The notes under the pieces were generated by a model. The model ran no database searches and had not been told where the DNA came from. It was given only the letters and a program-made list of their open reading frames with translations. The position numbers and the translations under genes were made by a program. DNA of 46,727 bases, taken from Clostridiaceae bacterium (lineage in GTDB: Bacteria > Bacillota > Clostridia > Lachnospirales > Lachnospiraceae). This document shows, one piece after another, positions 1-8,800 of the stretch. How positions within the stretch are numbered: position 1 is the stretch's first letter; each line of letters opens with the position of its first letter. The stretch covers positions 1 to 46,727 of the forward strand of contig CABIYE010000027.1 of the NCBI GenBank assembly GCA_902362865.1, given 5' to 3'.

Positions 1-164
1 TTCAAGAATACAGGAACGATTTAACTTATTTCACAAATGGGCAGGGAGTCTGCTTGACAGAGTTAAAAGGATACCAGCCAGCTATTGGTAAATTTATTTG
101 CCAACCCCGCCGCCCGAATAGCCGTATAGATAAGGTTCGGCATATGTTCCACAAGTTAGCTTAA
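1..164 (+). CDS. tet(O): Tetracycline resistance ribosomal protection protein, 3' end (partial)
   Basis: Reading from base 3, the last 53 codons of a gene end at TAA 162-164. The translation contains [20 protein letters not shown] and ends in [17 protein letters not shown], which I recognise as the C-terminus of Tet(O)-class ribosomal protection proteins. These elongation-factor-like GTPases remove tetracycline from the ribosome; the GTPase domain lies left of the window. The tail alone cannot separate tet(O) from a mosaic such as tet(O/32/O). The neighbouring tet(40)-like gene makes the known tet(O/32/O)-tet(40) pair likely. Family assignment is confident; the exact allele is not. Confidence 0.85.
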   Translation, partial: QEYRNDLTYFTNGQGVCLTELKGYQPAIGKFICQPRRPNSRIDKVRHMFHKLA

Positions 165-214
165 CAGCTTGCAAAAGTCATATAAAATGAGATTTGAAAG
201 GAGAATGTAACTTC

Positions 215-1435
215 ATGTTTGCTAAAAATTCAAAGGCATATTCTGTCTACCTGCTGTTCCGATTTGTCTGTTCCCTGGCGGTTTCTATGTCCACAGTGCT
301 TTCCATCGTGTACCACATGGAGGTGGTGTAGCTGGATGCTTTCCAGCTTGTCCTGGTAGGGACGGTTCAGGAGACCTCCTGCTTTCTGTTCGAGATGCCC
401 ACCGGTGTGGTGGCGGATTTGTATAGCCGTCGGCGCTCGGTGCTGATTGGAATGTTCCTCTACGGCCTGGGCTTTCTGATGGAGGGTGCGCTACCGTGGT
501 TCGCGCCGGTTCTGCTGGCCCAGGTTGTCTGGGGTTGCGGTGATACCTTCATCACCGGCGCTCTGGAGGCGTGGATTGCCTCGGAGGAAGAGGACAAACC
601 CATAGACAAGGTGTTCCTGCGGGGCAGTCAAATGGGGCAAATCGGCGGCGTTCTGGGCGTGGTGCTGGGCACACTGCTGGGAAACATAAACCTGCAAATG
701 CCTATCATCTTGGGGGGCAGTTTGTGCTTGTTGTTGGGGCTGGTGATGGTTCGCATCATGCCAGAAACCAACTTCTCCCCTGCTATTGAGGAACGGCAGG
801 GCTTGCTTAAAGACTTTGTCTGCCTGTTCAAGCTCAACCTGGGCTTTGTGAAAGGCGCACCTGTGTTGCTGGCGCTCTTAGCAATCACACTATGCGGGGG
901 ACTTGCCAGTGAAGGCTTTGACCGGCTCTCCACCGCTCATTTTCTGGATGACACGGTAATACCCGTTATCGGGCCGCTGAACAGCGTCACTTGGTTCGGT
1001 GTTATCAGTCTTATCGGCAGAGGCTTAGGTATTCTGGCTTCTCAGTTGCTCATCGCCCGCATGGAGAAAAAAGGGACTGTCAGCCGAACCAGTGTGGTCA
1101 TGTCCACCAGCGCCGGGTATATCCTGTGCCTGGTTCTCTTCGCGGTGGGGCGGAGCTTTTGGTTCATGTTGTTGGTGTTCCTGCTGGCGGGGCTTATGCG
1201 CACCATCAAGGAGCCTGTGCTGGCCGCCTGGATGAACGACCAAGTGGATGAGAAAATGCGCGCCACAGTCTTTTCCACCAGCGGACAGCTGGACTCTTTC
1301 GGGCAGATCATCGGCGGGCCTATTGTGGGGCTGGTAGCCCAGCAGGTGTCCATACCCTGGGGGCTGGTCTGTACCGCTTTCCTGCTGTTGCCCGCGCTGT
1401 TCTTAGTGCCGGTGGCGGGAAAGAAGCGGGATTGA
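215..1435 (+). pseudogene. tet(40): tet(40)-like MFS tetracycline efflux gene with premature amber codon
   Basis: An MFS reading frame of about 406 codons starts at ATG 215 behind GAAAGGAG and ends at 1435. The sequence and its place just after a tet(O) tail match Tet(40), a membrane drug/proton antiporter for tetracyclines. The MFS loop signature GVVADLYSRRRS follows the second helix. Codon 39 (329-331) is TAG, between MEVV and LDAFQLVLVG, where a glutamine codon (CAG to TAG) would fit. A restart at ATG 395 would give 346 residues lacking the first helix and most of the second, and it has no good ribosome site. It is most likely non-functional unless the amber is suppressed or is a sequencing error. 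I call it a pseudogene on that basis. Confidence 0.8.
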
Positions 1436-1456
1436 TATGGCATAGTTAAGTTTACT

Positions 1457-1484
1457 GACGAGCGGGAGATTACTTCCGCTCGTC
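1457..1484 (+). terminator. Hairpin terminator after tet(40)
   Basis: GACGAGCGGGA (1457-1467) pairs with TTCCGCTCGTC (1474-1484) almost perfectly, 21 bases after the stop codon. The following TTCATTT is a weak T-tract. Confidence 0.6.
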
Positions 1485-1605
1485 TTCATTTAGTAGCGCA
1501 AAATTTGAGGACTCTTTATTTCCTTATTCGGTATAGCGGAGGCGGCTGTCAATTCGACATAATTTTCTTGTGATACTTTACCGTACATGAGCATTAGGAA
1601 TAGGA

Positions 1606-1704
1606 ATGTATCTTTGTGTGGTAGTTGTTACTTGCACAGGTATTATTGTTTCAAAAATCAGTTCCAAGCCAAATGAAGATACTCCTGAAGAAAAAGAAGA
1701 ATGA
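1606..1704 (+). pseudogene. Remnant of a small membrane protein tail
   Basis: A 32-codon frame encodes a hydrophobic stretch (MYLCVVVVTCTGIIV) and a charged tail (EDTPEEKEE). An in-frame stop lies shortly upstream and no good ribosome site precedes it. It may be the 3' end of a truncated ICE membrane protein at the junction between the tet segment and the conjugation genes. The rest of 1485-1807 shows nothing else I can name. Confidence 0.25.
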
Positions 1705-1807
1705 CCAATTCCAGTTTGTAGACCTAAAACAGAATACCGTTCCTTACATAGCAGTCATGCGCTTCGGTGCCTGGCTGCTAATTTTTTTGCGAAAGGAGCA
1801 GTATCGA

Positions 1808-3886
1808 ATGAAGCTTGTATTAGCGGAAAAGCCCTCGGTTGCCATGAGTCTCTCGAAAGTGATCGGGGCAGATCAGCGCGGGGACGGTTATATGGAGGGC
1901 AATGGCTACCTTGTCAGTTGGTGTGTGGGGCATCTGGTGGAACTTTCCCAGCCGGAAGCCTATGATGAAAAGTATGCAAAGTGGAAGTATGATGATCTTC
2001 CGATTTTGCCGGGACATTGGCAGTATCAGGTGTCCGCCAGCACGAAAAAGCAGTTCGGAATCCTGAAAAAGCTCATGCAGCGGAAAGATGTGGAGAGTCT
2101 GATCTGTGCAACCGATGCAGGGCGTGAGGGCGAACTGATTTTCCGACTGGTTTACCATCAGTGCGGCTGCAAAAAACCGGTGGAACGGCTTTGGATTTCA
2201 TCAATGGAGGACAGTGCTATCCGGGAAGGCTTTCAGAAGCTCAGACCGGGAACAGAATATGATGCCTTATATGAGGCGGCTTTATGCCGGGAGCGAGCCG
2301 ACTGGACTGTCGGAATCAACGCCACCCGGCTTTTTTCATGTCTGTATGGGCAGACCCTGAATGTGGGGCGCGTGATGACACCAACGCTTGCGATGGTGGT
2401 TATGCGAGATGCAGCAATCCGGGCGTTCAAGCCGGAGCCGTTCTACTCGGCAGAATTAAAATTTCGGGATTTTCAAGCGGGCGGTGAGCGAATGAAAGAA
2501 AAAGCAGAAGCAGAAAAACTGGTGGCAGAGTGTTGCCAGGCAGGAAGTGCCATCATTACCAAGGTAGAGCAGAAAGAAAAATCAGAGAAGCCCCCGGCCT
2601 TGTTTGATCTGACATCGCTTCAGAGAGAAGCAAATCGGCAGCTGGGATTCACTGCCCAGCAGACCCTGGATTACACACAGGCTCTGTACGAGAAGAAACT
2701 CGTGACATATCCCCGTACCGACAGCCGGTATCTGACGGATGATATGGCACCGCTGGTGCCGGAACTTGTTTCTGTGATCCAGCAGAGCTTTCAGATTCAG
2801 GCGGATGTACCGGCACCGGTGAATGCAGCGCAGGTCATCAATTCTAAGAAAGTCACCGATCACCATGCCATTATCCCTACAAAAACAGCGGCGGGTTATG
2901 ACATTTCCTCGCTTCCCAGTGGAGAACAAGCGATTCTTACTCTGCTGGCGGTGCGGCTGATTTGTGCGGTCGGAACACCCTGCCACTATGCAGAAACCAT
3001 AGTAGAAGCGGAGTGCGCCGGTCAGAAGTTCCGCACGAAAGGCAAAACAGTCACGGATATGGGCTGGAGGCAATATGCAGGAAAGCCGGTTGAAGATGCT
3101 GAGAAGAATGCGGAGGCAGGTGATCTTCCGGAGCTTTCGGAAGGCATGACATTGGAACTTGCCGGTGTCGATCTGAAAGAAGGCAAGACCAGCCCACCCA
3201 AGAGGTTTACCGAAGATCTTCTGCTTTCAGCGATGGAAAGTGCCAGCTCGGATGAATTTCCAGATGGCGTAGAGCGAAAAGGCATCGGCACACCAGCTAC
3301 ACGCGCTGCCATCATCGAAAAACTGGTACAGAAAGGCTTTATCGAGCGCAGGGGCGATAAGAAAACGAAATACCTTTGTTCTACGGACAAGGGAAATGCG
3401 CTGGTGACGGTGGTGCCGGAACAGATTCAGTCTCCATCCATGACGGCAGACTGGGAGGAAAAACTGCTGAAAATAGAACACGGCGAGTATGACAGCGATG
3501 CCTTTATGGGAGAAATCAGCAGCATGGTCAGCGGACTTGTAAAAACCTACGAGGCTGTGAAAGGTGCCAATGTCCTGATGCAGCCGGAATGCAAAGTCAT
3601 TGGTTCCTGCCCCGCCTGCGGCAGCGATGTTTGTGAAACGGCAAATGGATGGTTTTGCAGGGATAAGAGCTGTAAATTTGCGCTCTGGAAGGAAAACAGG
3701 TTCTTTCAGACACTGGGAAAGCAGATGACAGAGGAACTGGCAAAGCAACTGGTAAATCAGGGAAAAGCACGGCTTACCCACTGCTATTCCAAGAAGTCTG
3801 GACGTTACTATGACACAACCGTTCATGTAGAGACTGGCGAGGACGGTGCAGCAGCATTTAAGCTGGAGTTTGGAGGTAAAAAATGA
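1808..3886 (+). CDS. topB: DNA topoisomerase III of the ICE
   Basis: This 692-residue type IA topoisomerase relaxes or decatenates DNA by transient single-strand cleavage; ICEs of the Tn1549 family carry one among their conjugation genes. The N-terminus MKLVLAEKPSVA is the Toprim start, and the active-site tyrosine is in TYPRTDSRYL (about residue 301). A C-terminal zinc finger reads CPACG..C..C. The start at 1808 is chosen because GAAAGGAG precedes it and MKLVLAEKPSVA is the family start; the frame is open further upstream to 1625 but that part has no homology-like content. The stop overlaps the next start as ATGA, so translation of the following small genes is probably coupled. Confidence 0.93.
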   Translation: MKLVLAEKPSVAMSLSKVIGADQRGDGYMEGNGYLVSWCVGHLVELSQPEAYDEKYAKWKYDDLPILPGHWQYQVSASTKKQFGILKKLMQRKDVESLICATDAGREGELIFRLVYHQCGCKKPVERLWISSMEDSAIREGFQKLRPGTEYDALYEAALCRERADWTVGINATRLFSCLYGQTLNVGRVMTPTLAMVVMRDAAIRAFKPEPFYSAELKFRDFQAGGERMKEKAEAEKLVAECCQAGSAIITKVEQKEKSEKPPALFDLTSLQREANRQLGFTAQQTLDYTQALYEKKLVTYPRTDSRYLTDDMAPLVPELVSVIQQSFQIQADVPAPVNAAQVINSKKVTDHHAIIPTKTAAGYDISSLPSGEQAILTLLAVRLICAVGTPCHYAETIVEAECAGQKFRTKGKTVTDMGWRQYAGKPVEDAEKNAEAGDLPELSEGMTLELAGVDLKEGKTSPPKRFTEDLLLSAMESASSDEFPDGVERKGIGTPATRAAIIEKLVQKGFIERRGDKKTKYLCSTDKGNALVTVVPEQIQSPSMTADWEEKLLKIEHGEYDSDAFMGEISSMVSGLVKTYEAVKGANVLMQPECKVIGSCPACGSDVCETANGWFCRDKSCKFALWKENRFFQTLGKQMTEELAKQLVNQGKARLTHCYSKKSGRYYDTTVHVETGEDGAAAFKLEFGGKK

Positions 3887-4770
3887 GCATGAAAATGATG
3901 AATGCAGCTTATTTGGTGGATAATGCTGCGCTGCTTTCCTTGCAGGAAAAGCAGGACGGCGTGGAATTCCATTGCTTTGATATGGACAGCAAGGTGCAGA
4001 CCACCGAGGGACACATTGGCTGGGATGTGTTGGATAAACAGCCGTCTTCTACGCTGGAAGAAAGCGCAAGGGTGGTAGCACTTCAGAAGATTCCCCAGCT
4101 TGACGGTCTTGCCGTTGCGCCGGTAGCTCCGGAGATGCTGGAGCAGGTACGCGGCGGCAGAAAGGTTCTCTGGCAGATGAAAAAGGCTGATCCTGAGCTG
4201 GAGAATGCAAAAAATATCCGGTTTATCACCAGCAACTACGAGGATCGGTTCAAAATTCCGGATGGCAGTGCAGTGGAGATCGAGTATCCGAACCGGAAGT
4301 TCTCAGCTCGCTGCGAATATATGGACGAATATCATTTGCGCCTGGGGTATGATGTTTTGCACATCTGTCAGCTGGCAGAAATGCTGGAACGCGGCGGTGG
4401 TACATGCCGCCCGGAGCCGCTGATTACGGAAGAACGCAGTGCATGGGATTTGGGAAGCAAGGGCTTTCTTGCCATTCAGACCTGTGAGGACGGTTACGAC
4501 TATACCTTATATCATAAGGACTTTACGGAAATTGACGGTGGACAGATCGACAACCCGGAAATCAGCATGAATGCAGCCAGAGACCAGATTCTTTCGGATT
4601 ATGGGTTCGGTGGCCGCACCATGACGCGGATTGACTATGATGAACTTTGTGATCGTGCAGAGGAAGCGGAAATCAGCAGACGGGAATCTGTGCTGGGTAA
4701 ACTCTCGGATTTGTCTTCCAGAACGGATACGCCGGTGAAAGCTGCCAAGGCGAAGGAGGCAGAGCGATGA
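3883..4770 (+). CDS. Conserved ICE accessory protein, unknown function
   Basis: A 295-residue soluble protein overlaps the topB stop by four bases and has no signal peptide or membrane segment. The N-terminal part (1-150) begins with a region rich in Asp, Gln and Leu. The C-terminal part (about 185-260) contains GYDYTLYHKDFTEIDGGQID and ends in charged residues; this second part resembles the small polyvalent domains found in large conjugation-associated proteins. Proteins like this regularly sit between topB and the methylase/helicase gene in Tn1549-type elements. Function is unknown. The next start (4767) again overlaps as ATGA, so it belongs to the topB operon. Confidence 0.75.
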   Translation: MSMKMMNAAYLVDNAALLSLQEKQDGVEFHCFDMDSKVQTTEGHIGWDVLDKQPSSTLEESARVVALQKIPQLDGLAVAPVAPEMLEQVRGGRKVLWQMKKADPELENAKNIRFITSNYEDRFKIPDGSAVEIEYPNRKFSARCEYMDEYHLRLGYDVLHICQLAEMLERGGGTCRPEPLITEERSAWDLGSKGFLAIQTCEDGYDYTLYHKDFTEIDGGQIDNPEISMNAARDQILSDYGFGGRTMTRIDYDELCDRAEEAEISRRESVLGKLSDLSSRTDTPVKAAKAKEAER

Positions 4771-5075
4771 AATACAAGCTTACGAAGGCAGAGCAGGAAA
4801 CCGTCATCAATTTTGATAATGAACTGGATACCGCCAGCATTTATACCCATGACAGCCGCCTGATTAAGAAGCTTCGGGAACTGCGAAAACAGTATCCGGA
4901 GCAGTTTATTTTGGAGCACCGGGAGCATGGGTCGGTCACTTATACGATTCCGAAACGCTGCGTCGGTATCCGACCGCCTTATAGTGAAAAGCGGCGGGAA
5001 CAGCAGCGGCAGGAAGCAAAGGAAAACGGCCTGCCGTTTATGGAGAAGGGAGAAATGAACGATGGCAAGAATTGA
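4767..5075 (+). CDS. Small conserved ICE protein, unknown function
   Basis: A 102-residue charged protein (MKYKLTKAEQETVINFDNE) contains a central motif LIKKLRELRKQYPEQF and a basic C-terminus (PPYSEKRREQQRQEAKENG). It overlaps the genes on both sides (4 and 14 bases), so translation is tightly coupled within the topB operon. Homologues of this type are routine in clostridial ICEs, sometimes loosely annotated as chaperones, for which I see no support. It is probably a DNA- or protein-binding accessory factor; this is inference from charge and context only. Confidence 0.75.
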   Translation: MKYKLTKAEQETVINFDNELDTASIYTHDSRLIKKLRELRKQYPEQFILEHREHGSVTYTIPKRCVGIRPPYSEKRREQQRQEAKENGLPFMEKGEMNDGKN

Positions 5076-5655
5076 AAAATGGGATGAAGTGCATGGAACG
5101 CAGGCACCGGACGAAAGAATGATGGCATTTCTCGACAGTACTACCGACCAGTATGCGATTTTGCAGCTTCGCCGCAGCGAGGATACGGTATATGAACGCT
5201 TTTCGTCTATGCGCGAACTGGAACGGATGGGGCTGGAACCGGATATTGACCATTATGAGGTGGTTTATATGGCTCCGCTTCTTCCCTACAAGGATCAGAA
5301 TACGATGTTGGAGGAACTGTATGCGAAATTCAATGTTTCCCGCCCTGATGATTTTACTGGTCATAGTCTTTCTGTGTCTGACATCGTGGCTTTACGGCAG
5401 AATGGTGTTGTAAGCTGTCACTATGTGGATTCCATCGGCTTCCAGGAACTGCCCGGATTTTTGAAACCGGAGAACTACCTGAAAGCCGCAGAAATGGCGA
5501 TGGAGGACGATTACGGCATGATTGACGGCGTAATCAATAACGGAAAGAAGGAAGAACCGGTGGAGAAAGCATCGGTTCTGGACCAGCTGAAGGAAAAGCA
5601 GGAGGCTGTGCCGCCTGCGCCGCCTCGCAGGTGCTGCGAAGAAAAGGAGTTATAA
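5062..5655 (+). CDS. YodL/DUF4316-like ICE protein
   Basis: A 197-residue protein shows two parts. Residues about 10-110 (TDQYAILQLRRSEDTVYERFSSM..LERMGLEPDIDHYEVVYMAPL) and 110-150 (FNVSRPDDFTGHSLSVSDIVAL) resemble the YodL-like domain. The C-terminus EKASVLDQLKEKQEAVPPA fits the short DUF4316-type tail found on such proteins. The role in transfer is not known. It overlaps the previous gene by 14 bases and is followed directly by the TTRAP gene at 5656. Domain names are from memory of the family pattern, so the assignment is moderate. Confidence 0.7.
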   Translation: MARIEKWDEVHGTQAPDERMMAFLDSTTDQYAILQLRRSEDTVYERFSSMRELERMGLEPDIDHYEVVYMAPLLPYKDQNTMLEELYAKFNVSRPDDFTGHSLSVSDIVALRQNGVVSCHYVDSIGFQELPGFLKPENYLKAAEMAMEDDYGMIDGVINNGKKEEPVEKASVLDQLKEKQEAVPPAPPRRCCEEKEL

Positions 5656-5862
5656 ATGCGTTTTACGGATGACGAATGGATGCTCATGATGCTTTACAGC
5701 CCTGGCACACGGACAGGGCTGATCGAAGAGCTTCAAAAGATGCAAAAAAGTCTGACGGGCAGAGACAGAAACCTGCGCAGGTGGACGGCCTCGCTGCTTG
5801 CAAAACTGGCAGAGATGACGGATGCAGAATATGAGGCACTGGATTTGTATCCGGACGAATAA
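5656..5862 (+). CDS. Transposon-transfer assisting protein (TTRAP-like)
   Basis: A 68-residue helical protein (MRFTDDEWMLMMLYSPGTRTGLIEEL...LAEMTDAEYEAL) matches the short TTRAP family seen only in conjugative transposons. The hallmark is a start like F(T/S)xxExxLxxxY, then TRxxLIxxL, then a C-terminal MTDAEYxAL. The molecular role is unproven; the name comes from its association with transfer modules. It begins directly after the previous stop and is followed 21 bases later by the giant methylase/helicase gene, in the usual Tn1549 order. Confidence 0.75.
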   Translation: MRFTDDEWMLMMLYSPGTRTGLIEELQKMQKSLTGRDRNLRRWTASLLAKLAEMTDAEYEALDLYPDE

Positions 5863-5883
5863 AGGAGAGGAGGAAAAAGACAG

Positions 5884-8800
5884 ATGATGACGAAAACGGC
5901 TTATTATATGCAGATGGCGCAGGAAGCTGCGGCACAGATCACTGGCAGCAAAGAACAGTGGACAGCGTTTCTGACCACATCCGCGCGGCTTTATAAGTAT
6001 CCCTTTGCGGAGCAGCTGATGATCTATAAGCAGAGGCCAGAAGCGACGGCCTGTGCAGAGTACGATCTCTGGAATGATCGGATGAACCGCTATGTGAAGC
6101 GTGGCTCCAAGGGCATTGCTCTTTTGGACATGCGCGGCGAGCAGCCGAAACTGCGGTATGTATTTGATGTGGCAGATACCGGAGAACGGAAGAATTCCCG
6201 ACCGGTACAGCTCTGGAAAATGAATGCGGAGCATGAGCAGCCAATCATTCGCGCACTGGATGTAGCATTTGATGTTCCTGCCGGTGCTGGGTCTCTGGAA
6301 AATCATATCATGGAAGCGGCAGAACGCCTTGCAAGGGATTACTGGGAGGAAAATCGCAGGCAGATCAGTGACATCGTTGCAGATTCCTATCTGGAAGGAT
6401 ATGATGAACTCAACATCGGAGCTTCCTTTAAGAGAGCTGCCGCTGTCAGCATCGCATATTCCGTCTTTACCCGGACGGTGGGCAATGCAGATGACTATTT
6501 TGAGCACGAGGATTTTCTGGACATTTTTGATTTTAATACGCAGGCTGCCGCCAATGTGCTGGGAACTGCGGTCAGCGAAATGTCCAGCCAGATCTTCCGG
6601 GAAATTGAACGCACGATCCGAACCTATGAAAAAGACAAGCAGGCAGAAAGGAGCCAAAACTATGATGGAGCTGAATTACACGAAGAACGGCGATTACCTG
6701 ATTCCGGATATCCAGTTGTCGGTGCAGGAACAGAAGCCCCTGGGCAAGTACGGGAGGATGCGCAGAGCGTTCCTGCAGGAGAACAACACGCTGCTGTACA
6801 ATCACCTGATCCTGACCGAGAAGCTGTATCCGCACCTGTGGGAGATTCAGGAGACCGCGACCGCACGGATGGAGCAGATGATGGCGGAGCTTCTGAAAGC
6901 GAATCCGGCACCGGACAAGAAATCGAACCAAATGGCCTGGGTGCAGCACATGAACATGCTGAAAGCGCAGGCAGAGGAAGTCATTCTGACGGAACTTATC
7001 AACAGCTAAACTTTATGAGCCTGTTTCAGTCCGAGGCAGAGCAGATTCAGAAAATTGATGCGGCGGCAGAAAATGCAGCCAGAGAAGCGGAGAGCGAAAA
7101 GCCCTCCGCTTTTGTCATTTCTGAGAATGAAATCGACCGGATGTTGCGAGCAGGTTCTAATTTTGAGGGCGGAAAAATCCGTATTTATGCGCTGTATCAG
7201 CAGCAAGGGGACGCGAAAGAACGAGCTGCATTTCTGAAAGCGGAATACGGTCTTGGCGGTCACAGCTATACCTTTATGGATGGCAGTCGTGGTTTTGCAG
7301 ATTATGACGGAAAAGGTATTCTGCTTCGCAATTATGGCCATGATCGGGAAGTGCGACTTACATGGTCGGCGGTGGATAAGCGATTAGACCGGCTTGTGGT
7401 AAATGGTCAATATCTTACCGCACTGGAAATGGAAGAGTATCGGAAGCTGGAGCAGGAATATGGTGCACCGCTTCCTATGCCGACTGCCGCCCATGTATTT
7501 CCGCCAACACCACCGGAACACTACGATACCGGAAATGAGCATGTGGACAACTTGCTGAATACGGCTGCGGATGTATATGCCCGGAGTGAACTGGCAGCAC
7601 CCCAGCGGTTTACCGTGATGGAGACAGACGCTGGCTATGCGGTCTGGGATGATATTCAGGACGGCATTCATGTAGAGCCGGATGGTGTCAGCGAGGAGTT
7701 TACCAGCGAATGGGAGGCAGAGACCTACCGCCAGCAGCTGATTGAAAAAGTTCAGGAACGGGAAGCAAAAGACTGGCTCTATGTTGAACAGAGCAAGCAG
7801 AATTTGCAGCAGGACATTCCATTCCCAGATGTGGAATCCGAAGAAATACAGGAATCGGCTCACGCAGAGACAGATCCTCTGGTACTGGAAATGCAGGAAC
7901 ACGCCAGAGAACTTGCCAAAGAGTCTGGCTATGCGCCGGATGAACGGTTTGTAGTCACGATGACCGGCGAGAACTTCCCGGATTCTAAGGATGCGTTTGC
8001 CATCTGGGATTATGTCAAAGAAGAGTATTACGGATATTCAGACGGAAAAGTACAGACATTTGCCGATTATGTGAGTGCGTCAGAGGCGTTGCAGGAGATT
8101 CGTGGCAGGAATATGGAGGCTGAAAAAGAGCCTGCAACTGTGCAGCCAGAACCCGCAGCTCCGGTGCAGCCAGATTATCGTGTCGGCGATACGCTGTATC
8201 TGGACGGAAAGGCATTTACGATTGAAAAAGTCGGACTTTTTGATGTGGAGCTTCGGGACCCGGATTCCGTGTATCCGATCTTCCGCTCGGAAAGCAAGGA
8301 GAATCTGGCAAGACTTTTGGGGCATGAGGAAAATGTTCACCTGCACAATCTGGTGGTTGATCTGAATTCTGGAAAAGAAGAAGCGTTCCGGGCAGGGCAT
8401 GAAGCAAAACATGCGGAGAACTACCGCATCAACAGCTTTCACCTCGGCGAAGGCAGTCCTAAGCAGAAATTCCGTGCCAACATGGATGCCATCTACACGC
8501 TGAAAGCCTTAGAAAATCAGCATAGGGATGCGACACCGGAAGAACAGGAAACGCTGGCCAATTATGTCGGCTGGGGTGGGCTGGCAGATGCCTTTGACGC
8601 AGAGAAAACTGCCTGGACAGGCGAATATAAGGAGCTGAAAGCAGCTCTTACGGAAGAAGAATATGCCGCAGCCAGGGCTTCGACTCTGAATGCGCATTAC
8701 ACCAGCCCTACCGTGATCCGTGCAATCTATGAGGCATTGGACGGTATGGGATTTGAGAAAGGCAATATTCTGGAACCGTCGATGGGTGTCGGCAACTTCT

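Noticed and set aside
1625..1807. An upstream extension of topB
   Set aside because: The ATG at 1808 has the ribosome site and the conserved MKLVLAEKPSVA start; the extension has no family-like residues.
6269..7009. The 246-codon open frame extending upstream of tnpV
   Set aside because: Only the part from 6662 has a ribosome site and recognisable protein sequence; the earlier part is a shadow of the helicase gene.
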